Below the pieces are notes generated by a model, which saw only the letters and a list, made by a program, of their open reading frames with translations, searched no databases and had not been told where the DNA came from. From NCBI GenBank assembly GCA_022013615.1, contig JAKLQB010000795.1:1-8848 (forward strand): a DNA stretch of 8,848 nucleotides, in the 5' to 3' direction. Position numbers and translations under genes: made by a program. The stretch comes from Desulfobacterales bacterium. Its GTDB lineage: Bacteria > Desulfobacterota > DSM-4660 > Desulfatiglandales > Desulfatiglandaceae. Shown here piece by piece: positions 1-8,848 of this stretch. Every line of letters begins with the position of its first letter. Within the stretch, counting starts at the first letter, position 1.

Positions 1-1491
1 CTGCTTTTCAGCTGCCGTCTTGGGAATCTCTTCCCCTTCAGCAGCCGCCATCTCAGCTTCATGCTTTTCCCTCTCCAAGGCCCTTTTGTATCTCAGGGCC
101 TGTAGTTCTTCTTTTTCCTTCGTCTTTGCCTCTGCCTTGGCCTTGGCTTCTTCCCCGGCTTTGGCCTTTGCCTCTGCTACAGCCTTAGCCCCAGCCTCTT
201 CTTCGGCTTTAGCTTTGGCCTCTGCATCTACCTTGGCTTTAGTCTCCGCCTCCGCCTTAGCTTCTGCCTCTGCCTTGGCCTTCACACCGGCCTCATCCTC
301 GGCCTTAGGTTTTTCCTTGGGCTTCATTTCAACGACTTTCTTTTCCGGCTTTGGAGCGGGTTTTTCCTCTTTCTTTTTAGGCTCCACAGCGGGCTTTTCC
401 TTCTTTTCCGGTTTTGCCGCCTTTGGTTTCGGGGCAGCTTCCGGTTTCCCAAAGTCCAGATTCGGCTCAGGTGAAAGGGAAATAAGATCAGCCTCTTGAG
501 CGTCTAAATTTTTGGAGATCGCTTTCACATCGCTGGCCATGCCACCGTTAATCATCAGATCAATAAATGCACGTGTCAAGCGCACGGTTTCGGGATGCCT
601 CAGAATGACCACATCGGATCCACCCATGAGATAACATACAGCCGCGACCGCTTCCATAAGAATGGGCCTTTTTTCTGGATCACCCAGGGTTGGCGCTTCC
701 TCAATGCCCAGTCCGGCTTCCTTGCACTTCCAGACCTCGTTTCCTATATTGTTGATCATCGGTACCTGAAGCTTTTCATCTTCCTGGGTTAAGGCTGCCA
801 TGCTGATCCGTTCCATAACGGAATAACTGTATTCCATGCCATAGCCAAGACCCCCTGTCGTGGGGTCTACTATTATTTTTTTGCCCTGGACGCCGAGGTT
901 ACCAAGTAAGATGTTTAGCTGTTTTGCCAGGTTCACGTCAATAGGTGAAGATGCGACAATAACATGACCATAGCCCAGTGCGCTGGCACCCACTCCCTTG
1001 TGGTTGGCCTCTTCAACCGGCCCTAAGGCAAGGTTTTTCCCTTCACACTTCTCTGATATGGCCTTAAGAACCTTTTCATCTTTCTGGTTGTTTGCCGTGC
1101 CCCATAAAACAAGCGGCACATCAATAGCGTCCGAAACCTTCTTTGCCACTTCTGATGCCTCGTCCGCACCCCTGTCCATTCCATTGGGATCAGTGCTTTT
1201 AAGCTGGAGAACGATCATGTCTGCGCCATATTCATCCACACATTTCTTGGCCCAGGCATCTGGTGAAGAAATTACATCCTTAAACGGCTCGACAGCCGCT
1301 GCAGGCCATTCTCCTGAAGGATCATAGTCCCACACCTCCATTGCAATCTTTGGAGGATTTGGTATCTCTCCTTCAAAAAGATGAAATGGGTATGAATCTT
1401 CTCCTCCCAGCTTTACAGCACCACTACCCGTTCCAATAGCTGTTTCCCCTATTTTTCCGGAATAGGGCTGTTTGGGAATATCAAAAGCCAA
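1..1491 (-). CDS. acsD: CODH/ACS complex delta subunit (corrinoid iron-sulfur protein small subunit), partial, C-terminus beyond left edge
   Basis: This is a continuous 497-codon frame with no stop before the window edge. Residues 1-340 resemble the CdhD/AcsD family, the cobamide-binding TIM-barrel subunit that carries the methyl group to acetyl-CoA synthase in the cytoplasmic Wood-Ljungdahl pathway. Recognisable segments are MEVWDYDPSGEWP (about 52-64), VLQLKSTDPNG (about 94-104), the GASALGYGHV stretch (about 168-177), DPTTGGLGYGMEYSYSVMER (about 208-227) and NNIGNEVWKCKEAG (about 247-260). From about residue 345 the protein turns into a Pro/Lys/Glu then Ala/Lys/Glu low-complexity tail of at least 150 residues, which family members of about 310-330 residues lack. 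The tail ends in a more charged, mixed-sequence stretch near the edge. The start is TTG at 1491-1489, because an in-frame TAG lies at 1530-1528 and a perfect Shine-Dalgarno precedes it. The next in-frame Met, at about residue 52, would delete family sequence. Family call is confident; the symbol is by analogy. Confidence 0.9.
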   Translation of the reverse strand, partial: MAFDIPKQPYSGKIGETAIGTGSGAVKLGGEDSYPFHLFEGEIPNPPKIAMEVWDYDPSGEWPAAAVEPFKDVISSPDAWAKKCVDEYGADMIVLQLKSTDPNGMDRGADEASEVAKKVSDAIDVPLVLWGTANNQKDEKVLKAISEKCEGKNLALGPVEEANHKGVGASALGYGHVIVASSPIDVNLAKQLNILLGNLGVQGKKIIVDPTTGGLGYGMEYSYSVMERISMAALTQEDEKLQVPMINNIGNEVWKCKEAGLGIEEAPTLGDPEKRPILMEAVAAVCYLMGGSDVVILRHPETVRLTRAFIDLMINGGMASDVKAISKNLDAQEADLISLSPEPNLDFGKPEAAPKPKAAKPEKKEKPAVEPKKKEEKPAPKPEKKVVEMKPKEKPKAEDEAGVKAKAEAEAKAEAETKAKVDAEAKAKAEEEAGAKAVAEAKAKAGEEAKAKAEAKTKEKEELQALRYKRALEREKHEAEMAAAEGEEIPKTAAEKQ

Positions 1492-1506
1492 TTTTTTTAC
1501 CTCCTT
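1489..1506 (-). promoter_or_regulatory. Strong Shine-Dalgarno and TTG start of acsD
   Basis: On the minus strand AAGGAGGT (1506-1499) is followed by a 7-base all-A spacer and TTG (1491-1489). The match to the anti-Shine-Dalgarno is complete, which decides the TTG start; no ATG or GTG occurs between it and the upstream in-frame stop. Confidence 0.8.
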
Positions 1507-1518
1507 CTTGGATTTGCT

Positions 1519-1547
1519 ATTTAAAATCTATTGTGAAAAAATTGCAA
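1519..1547 (-). promoter_or_regulatory. Candidate sigma-70-type promoter for acsD
   Basis: On the minus strand TTGCAA (1547-1542) and TTAAAT (1524-1519) are separated by exactly 17 bases. Each matches its consensus hexamer at 4 of 6 positions. Transcription would start near 1512 and leave a leader of about 20 bases carrying the Shine-Dalgarno. This is plausible only: in AT-rich DNA such matches arise easily by chance. Confidence 0.35.
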
Positions 1548-1555
1548 AATCAGCC

Positions 1556-1582
1556 AAAAAAAATAATTCTCAACTCAGAATT
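1556..1582 (-). terminator. Weak hairpin plus U-run upstream of acsD (possible terminator of cooC readthrough, or attenuator)
   Basis: Read on the minus strand, AATTCT and AGAATT (1582-1577 and 1570-1565) form a 6-base stem with a 6-base loop, one base from a run of eight U (1563-1556). The order, hairpin then U-run, fits intrinsic termination of leftward transcripts. The stem has only one G-C pair, so it would be weak. It lies about 350 bases past the cooC stop and just upstream of the candidate acsD promoter. Confidence 0.3.
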
Positions 1583-1610
1583 GATGATTCCGTAAAAAGT
1601 CCGTTTATAC

Positions 1611-1825
1611 GTAATTTAAAGGAGCGGAGCGCCGAATCAACCTTATGATTTCAGCTTGTTACACCCAATGAGTTTTATTTGTTATGCCCTCCTGAGCGTA
1701 GTTCACTCCTGGCCGGAGGCCCGCAATGACATTATGAGAGGCGTTTTACCAATCAATCAGAAGTTACATCGTTAAATAGATAAACATACGTTTATTGTCA
1801 AGTAATTTTTACAGTAATTTAAAGG
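1611..1825. repeat. 12-base direct repeats bounding a segment of the acsD-cooC gap
   Basis: GTAATTTAAAGG occurs at 1611-1622 and 1814-1825. A further partial copy (AGTAATTT) at 1801-1808 lies 12 bases before the second. CGTTTAT precedes each copy (1602-1608 and 1789-1795) at different distances. The copies bracket about 190 bases that include a GC-rich island. They could be target duplications of an old insertion, protein-binding sites, or chance similarity in AT-rich DNA. Confidence 0.35.
1621..1740. other. GC-rich intergenic island, unidentified (REP/MITE-like remnant or structured RNA?)
   Basis: Bases 1681-1740 contain 35 G+C of 60, while 1741-1860 contain 33 of 120, so the island stands out sharply inside a non-coding gap. 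It contains the inverted repeat GGCC-GGA-GGCC (1711-1721), CCTCC (1688-1692) able to pair with GGAGG (1715-1719), and CTCCTG twice (1689-1694, 1706-1711). The minus strand reads CATTGCGGGCC near 1718-1728, loosely like dispersed intergenic repeats of many bacteria, but I cannot name a family. No open frame of note crosses it. The rest of the 1492-1928 gap is AT-rich and otherwise featureless. Confidence 0.35.
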
Positions 1826-1928
1826 GGTTTTTAGACCAATGCTAATAGAATATATTGTAGTAATAGAACAAGAAAACACAATATGTTGATGTCATTAATA
1901 GTTCACCACAAGCAAACTCAAAAAACAT

Positions 1929-2678
1929 TTATGTTTCGAATATTTTTTCAAAGATTTCGTATGCTGCCTTAACGGCTTGATTTTCATTGACCAGTCCTAC
2001 TGTAGGTTTACCTTTAAGGTCAAAATCCCTCACTTCCTGATCCTCAGGTACCATCCCAATAAGGTCTAACCCATATTCTTGCACGGCTTGGGTTAACGCT
2101 TCACTTTGTCCTGTCCTTGACTGGTTAATAATAAGGTGCCTGCGGCCAATATTCAGGCCCAGGCTATGTGTCAGTTCAACAATCCTTGCTGCCGCTTGAA
2201 TCCCCCTGCGCGTGGGATCTGACACCACAAGAAGTAAATCAATATCATTTGTTGTAAGACGGCTGATATGCTCCATACCGGCCTCATTATCCATTACCAC
2301 GTACGAGTAGTTATCAATAAGTTTTTCCAGGTACTGGGTTAGTAGAGTATTTGCAGCACAATAGCATCCAGCCCCCTCAGGTCTCCCCATAACAATAAGG
2401 TCAAAACCTGATGACTCAACAACTGCCTCCTGCAGTTTCATCTCCATGAAAACATCCTTGGTAATTCCACTGGAAACCCCTTTTTTCATTTCCTCCCTTG
2501 CATCCCCCAGAGTTTCTTCCACCTCAAGGCCTAAAACCTCATTTAGATTCGCATTTGCATCAGCATCAACGGCGAGAACGGGTGTCTTTCCTTTTTCAGT
2601 AAGGTATTTTATGAGAAGGCCCGCTATGGTCGTCTTTCCCGTGCCACCCTTGCCTGCAAGACCTATTGAATAAGTCAT
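1929..2678 (-). CDS. cooC: CooC/AcsF-type ATPase for CODH/ACS nickel-centre maturation
   Basis: This 249-residue protein belongs to the MinD/SIMIBI class of P-loop ATPases. The N-terminus carries the deviant Walker A motif GKGGTGKTT (residues 9-17) with signature Lys10 and P-loop Lys15, followed by VDADANANL (37-45), the usual CooC segment. GCYC (104-107) supplies Cys105 and Cys107, the Cys-X-Cys pair with which CooC dimers bind metal. VVMDNEAGMEH (127-137) is the Walker B-like region. In the family, ATP-driven dimerisation helps insert nickel into the CODH C-cluster or the ACS A-cluster; the adjacent acsD supports that role here. The ATG at 2678-2676 has GGGAGGT four bases upstream. cooC points the same way as acsD but is 437 bases away, so co-transcription is uncertain. 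The alternative is another MinD-like ATPase, made unlikely by the CXC pair and the neighbour. Confidence 0.9.
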   Translation of the reverse strand: MTYSIGLAGKGGTGKTTIAGLLIKYLTEKGKTPVLAVDADANANLNEVLGLEVEETLGDAREEMKKGVSSGITKDVFMEMKLQEAVVESSGFDLIVMGRPEGAGCYCAANTLLTQYLEKLIDNYSYVVMDNEAGMEHISRLTTNDIDLLLVVSDPTRRGIQAAARIVELTHSLGLNIGRRHLIINQSRTGQSEALTQAVQEYGLDLIGMVPEDQEVRDFDLKGKPTVGLVNENQAVKAAYEIFEKIFET

Positions 2679-2779
2679 TATAACCTCCCATACTGAGATA
2701 TTTTAGTTGATATTGTAACTGAATTCTTATAGTGTCTAAAAATATATAAATATCTAATGTCTACCGGTAACTATTTATA
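2679..2779. promoter_or_regulatory. Divergent cooC/dnaA control region
   Basis: These 101 bases must hold promoters for both genes unless transcription enters from further away. Rightward candidates are TTGATA (2707-2712) with TATAGT (2728-2733), 15 bases apart. Leftward candidates are TAGACA (2738-2733) with TACAAT (2717-2712), also 15 bases apart, so the two would overlap and compete. The spacers are short, so both are weak calls. ACCGGT (2763-2768) is a palindrome 11 bases before the dnaA start. I see no Shine-Dalgarno before dnaA and no DnaA box here. Confidence 0.35.
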
Positions 2780-4102
2780 ATGCCAAAAAAAAAAGAAATA
2801 TGGGCCCAAATAATCAGCCATCTCGAATCACACATACCACGATCTGAATTTGAGACATGGTTTTCTCATACAGCCCTTAAACAACTAAATCCCGACTTGG
2901 CCGAAATAGAAGTTACCAATAAGTTTGTTGCCACCTGGCTTAATGATAATTATATCACCCAGATCAAAAGGGAATTCAAAAGTATCCTAAACTTATCACC
3001 AGAAATCCTATTTACATATATCCAACCATCAAACCGTCAAGACAAAAATATCTCAGAACACAAAAGCTCTCAGATTTCAACCATTAAGTTTAATCACCAA
3101 TTAAACCCTTTATTGACATTCAGTGGTTTCATAACAGCTAAAAATAATCGATTCGCCTACACCTCGGCCTTGGACGTTGCGAACAAACCGGCTCGAGATT
3201 ACAATCCGTTATTTATTTTTAGTAAACAAAGCTTTGGTAAAACCCATCTGTTAAACGCCATCGGTAATCAATTCCTCAGTAACAATCCAATTGCAAGAGT
3301 ACGGTATGTTTTTGCCAATCAATTCACTTCTAATTTTTCACTTGCTTCCAGAAACAGAAAAATCACCGAGTTCAGAAAATATTACAAAAATCTGGACCTT
3401 CTCCTTCTCGATGACATCCACATGTTTGCTGGACGCGAAAAATCACAGCAGGAATTAATAACTATACTTAACCTCTTCTGCGAGTCAAAAAAACAAGTTG
3501 TTATCGCAGGCAACAGCCCTCCCAGCCAAATATACACACTGCTTGCTCATCTCAGATCACGTTTGGAGGGTGGCCTGTTGGCGGAAATTCATTCCCCTGA
3601 TCAGCAAATAAAAATAAAAATTATTAAGAAAAAAACTAAAGAAAAAAAATTACAACTACCTGATGATGTAGTATTTTTCCTTGCCAATACCTCAAACAAT
3701 CTAAAGACCATAATGCAATACATCGTAAGCCTGGAAACATATACCTCCCTCTACCAGCGCGAAATTGATATATCCACCCTTAAATCGATCATTAAAAAAA
3801 GATATTTTCTTAAAATAAGCTTAAATGAAATACAAAAGCGCACTGCTGAATTTTTTAATATATCCCTCTCAAACCTTATATCAAACAGAAAAACACGAAA
3901 ATTTTCATACCCCAGACAGGTTGCTATGTATTTATGTAGAAATTTAACTGATTCTTCATTTAAGGAGATTGGTAAAGCGTTTGGTAATAAAGACCATTCT
4001 ACCGTCATATATGCTTTAAAGAGGGTTGAAAAAGAAAAAGAAATAAAAAAGGAAGTTTTTAATGATATAAATAAGTTACAAGGATTTTTCTTAAAAACCT
4101 AA
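2780..4102 (+). CDS. dnaA: Chromosomal replication initiator DnaA, with degenerate AAA+ ATP-site motifs
   Basis: This 440-residue protein has the DnaA layout: domain I (1-80, IWAQIISHL and FETWF), a short linker, AAA+ domain III (about 105-325) and DNA-binding domain IV (about 345-440). Domain IV is well conserved: YPRQVAMYL (377-385), EIGKAFGNKDHSTV (396-409). The AAA+ site is not. The P-loop reads SKQSFGKT (148-155) where the family has GGVGLGKT. Sensor I reads AGNSPP (243-248) instead of TSDRPP. The first box VII arginine is His257 and the sensor II arginine is Leu308 by alignment from memory. Lys154, Thr155, Asp211-Asp212 and the Arg261 finger remain. G+C is about 35%, lower than dnaN (about 40%). 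No Shine-Dalgarno is visible, and a run of ten A follows the second codon. It lies upstream of dnaN as expected for the initiator. A DnaA paralogue with another job cannot be excluded. Confidence 0.9.
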   Translation: MPKKKEIWAQIISHLESHIPRSEFETWFSHTALKQLNPDLAEIEVTNKFVATWLNDNYITQIKREFKSILNLSPEILFTYIQPSNRQDKNISEHKSSQISTIKFNHQLNPLLTFSGFITAKNNRFAYTSALDVANKPARDYNPLFIFSKQSFGKTHLLNAIGNQFLSNNPIARVRYVFANQFTSNFSLASRNRKITEFRKYYKNLDLLLLDDIHMFAGREKSQQELITILNLFCESKKQVVIAGNSPPSQIYTLLAHLRSRLEGGLLAEIHSPDQQIKIKIIKKKTKEKKLQLPDDVVFFLANTSNNLKTIMQYIVSLETYTSLYQREIDISTLKSIIKKRYFLKISLNEIQKRTAEFFNISLSNLISNRKTRKFSYPRQVAMYLCRNLTDSSFKEIGKAFGNKDHSTVIYALKRVEKEKEIKKEVFNDINKLQGFFLKT

Positions 4103-4408
4103 GCTATTTTAATATCTTAGCGCTTTGAAAATAAAGTTGGGTCTTCGATAAATTTGAATGTTTGGGAATAGATTAGAATAAGTTTTTATAAAATATGATG
4201 TTAGAATTTGTTTAAAATATAATTATATATAATAAAAAGGTTGTTTTAAAAAGAAAAATACAAAAAGTTTCTAATAAATAATTGAATGTTTTTTAATTAA
4301 TTTTAAATAGTTAAATAATAATTAAACAATTTTACATTTCTATATTATTAAGATTACTTTTATATATATATAACATAATATTACTATTTTACTTTCTGGA
4401 GGATAGAA
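4103..4408. other. Extremely AT-rich dnaA-dnaN gap, candidate oriC / DNA unwinding element
   Basis: Only 51 of 306 bases are G or C, and only 18 of 180 across 4201-4380. It holds the palindromes ATTATATATAAT (4222-4233) and TTATATATATATAA (4360-4373) and TTAATTAA (4293-4300). The G/C skew of the plus strand changes from C-rich to G-rich close by, near 3960. The dnaA-dnaN gap is the commonest place for oriC. Against this, I find no TTATNCACA-like DnaA box on either strand here. The dnaN promoter must also lie in this gap, but AT-richness makes any hexamer match uninformative. No gene and no convincing terminator for dnaA is visible. Confidence 0.6.
4154..4291 (+). repeat. Short direct repeats inside the AT-rich gap
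   Basis: TTGAATGTTT is present at 4154-4163 and again at 4282-4291, 128 bases apart in the same orientation; TTAGAAT is present at 4173-4179 and 4201-4207. They are among the few G-containing words in this stretch, so they could be initiator sites of a non-standard kind. Ten-base matches in DNA of such low complexity can also be chance. Confidence 0.3.
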
Positions 4409-7916
<3,508 letters not shown>

Positions 7917-7930
7917 GAAGGAGAACAAAG

Positions 7931-8848
7931 ATGGTTGCGGAATTGCATACTCATTTAGTCAAAATAGAAGATGAGATGAAAAAATCTTATCTCGAATACG
8001 CAATGAGTGTGATCGTTGGGAGGGCACTGCCTAATATAAGGGATGGACTTAAGCCGGTTCACAGGCGTGTCCTATATGGAATGCATGACCTTAAAAGTTA
8101 CTTCAACAGACCGTTTAAGAAGTCTGCAAGGATAGTTGGGGATGTGATTGGGAAATACCACCCACATGGAGATGCAGCAGTATACGATACAATAGTACGA
8201 ATGGCCCAGGATTTTTCCCTGAGGTATCCCCTGGTAGACGGCCAGGGAAATTTTGGATCTGTCGACGGGGACCCACCGGCGGCGATGCGATATACGGAAG
8301 TAAGGATGACACGGCTTGCCCAGGATTTTCTTTCGGATATTGAAAAAGAAACAGTCGGTTTTACGCCAAATTATGATGGCTCTTTACAAGAGCCTGACAT
8401 CCTCCCAACCACCATACCTAATTTGTTGATCAATGGTTCTTCAGGAATCGCCGTCGGTATGGCAACAAACATTCCACCGCACAATCTATCAGAGGTGTGC
8501 AATGCCGTTATAAAGGTGATTGATAAACCTGACATTGATCTGGACGAGTTGATAGGGATTGTTTTTGGACCGGATTTTCCAACAGCCGGATTCATCCTTG
8601 GCAAAAAAGGGATTCGTGAGGAGTACAGAACGGGTAGGGGTATCATTAAGATCAGGGCCAGGGCGTTCGTAGAGAAAGTTGGAAAGAATCAGGAAAGAGT
8701 GGTGATTTCTGAGATACCTTATCAGGTAAATAAGAGTAAGCTCCTGGAGAAAATGGCAGCACTGGTTAGGGAAAAAAAGATAGAGGGTATATCGGATATA
8801 AGGGATGAATCTGATAGAGACGGGATGCGGATCGTTGTAGACGTAAAA
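7931..8848 (+). CDS. gyrA: DNA gyrase subunit A, N-terminal part (C-terminus beyond right edge)
   Basis: The frame is open for 306 codons to the window edge; full-length GyrA is usually 800-900 residues. This part covers the winged-helix and tower start of the breakage-reunion domain. It shows [20 protein letters not shown] (19-38), KYHPHGD (75-81), VDGQGNFGS (102-110) and AMRYTE (118-123), where Tyr121 is the catalytic tyrosine that links to DNA and Arg120 its partner. The quinolone-region residue matching E. coli Ser83 is Ala82, while the Asp87 equivalent (Asp86) is kept. Pro115-Pro116 replace Ser-Ala before the active site, as in mycobacterial-type GyrA. AAGGAG (7918-7923) lies seven bases before the ATG, and only 14 bases separate it from gyrB, so dnaN-gyrB-gyrA form one unit. 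ParC is the alternative, but the sequence near the tyrosine and the position favour GyrA. Confidence 0.95.
   Translation, partial: MVAELHTHLVKIEDEMKKSYLEYAMSVIVGRALPNIRDGLKPVHRRVLYGMHDLKSYFNRPFKKSARIVGDVIGKYHPHGDAAVYDTIVRMAQDFSLRYPLVDGQGNFGSVDGDPPAAMRYTEVRMTRLAQDFLSDIEKETVGFTPNYDGSLQEPDILPTTIPNLLINGSSGIAVGMATNIPPHNLSEVCNAVIKVIDKPDIDLDELIGIVFGPDFPTAGFILGKKGIREEYRTGRGIIKIRARAFVEKVGKNQERVVISEIPYQVNKSKLLEKMAALVREKKIEGISDIRDESDRDGMRIVVDVK

Noticed and set aside
20..499. Plus-strand open frame of 159 residues rich in Ala/Ser/Leu
   Set aside because: It is the antisense reading of the Ala/Lys/Glu tail of the delta subunit; the repeated composition removes stops on the opposite strand.
998..1327. 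Plus-strand open frame of 109 residues
   Set aside because: Antisense to the conserved barrel domain of acsD, which has recognisable family motifs over the same bases.
1532..1540. TGTGAAAAA as a one-mismatch DnaA box
   Set aside because: Single, isolated, far from the skew switch and inside the acsD promoter candidate; one-mismatch hits are expected by chance.
2446..2673. Plus-strand open frame opposite the cooC N-terminus
   Set aside because: Shadow of the conserved P-loop region of cooC; no ribosome site or family resemblance.
4103..4125. GCTA...TAGC inverted repeat after dnaA as a terminator
   Set aside because: Only four pairs, a long AT loop and no U-run directly after it.
4361..4372. 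TA dinucleotide run as a strong dnaN promoter -10 element
   Set aside because: The flanking DNA is so AT-rich that -10-like words occur everywhere, and no properly spaced -35 was found.
8371..8646. Minus-strand open frame opposite gyrA
   Set aside because: Antisense to the conserved GyrA breakage-reunion domain; a shadow frame.

Overview
The window looks like the replication-origin neighbourhood of an AT-rich bacterium that carries the Wood-Ljungdahl (reductive acetyl-CoA) pathway. Two genes on the minus strand belong to that pathway: a CODH/ACS delta subunit (corrinoid iron-sulfur protein small subunit, cut by the left edge) and a CooC/AcsF-type ATPase for nickel-centre maturation. On the plus strand lies a replication block: dnaA, dnaN, gyrB and the 5' part of gyrA (cut by the right edge). 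The pairing suggests an acetyl-CoA-pathway bacterium such as an anammox planctomycete (Brocadiales) or a Desulfobacterota-like lineage. The exact taxon is an inference; no rRNA or lineage-specific gene is present.

Layout: 1-1491 (minus) is the delta subunit, with a long Lys/Glu/Ala-rich tail and a TTG start behind a very strong Shine-Dalgarno sequence. 1492-1928 is a 437-base gap holding a candidate promoter, a weak hairpin plus U-run, a GC-rich island and 12-base direct repeats. 1929-2678 (minus) is cooC. 2679-2779 is the divergent cooC/dnaA control region. 2780-4102 is dnaA. 4103-4408 is an extremely AT-rich gap (51 G+C in 306 bases; 18 in 180 over 4201-4380). 4409-5524 is dnaN, 5526-7916 gyrB and 7931-8848 partial gyrA. 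dnaN-gyrB-gyrA are packed within 1 and 14 bases and should form one transcription unit. No recF lies between dnaN and gyrB.

The most interesting part is the origin region. GC skew on the plus strand is negative through acsD, cooC and most of dnaA (G 181, C 278 in dnaA) and positive from about base 3960 onward (G 152, C 114 in 4441-5100). This places the likely bidirectional origin at the dnaA 3' end and the AT-rich gap, so dnaA would be transcribed against the leftward fork. The DnaA protein is itself odd. Its DNA-binding domain is well conserved, but the AAA+ module has lost the P-loop glycines before GKT, the usual sensor I residues, the first box VII arginine and the sensor II arginine. 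No canonical DnaA box (TTATNCACA) was found by eye in the AT-rich gap. Together these suggest an initiator and origin that differ from the textbook ATP-DnaA switch, or a relaxed DnaA backed up by another initiator elsewhere in the genome.
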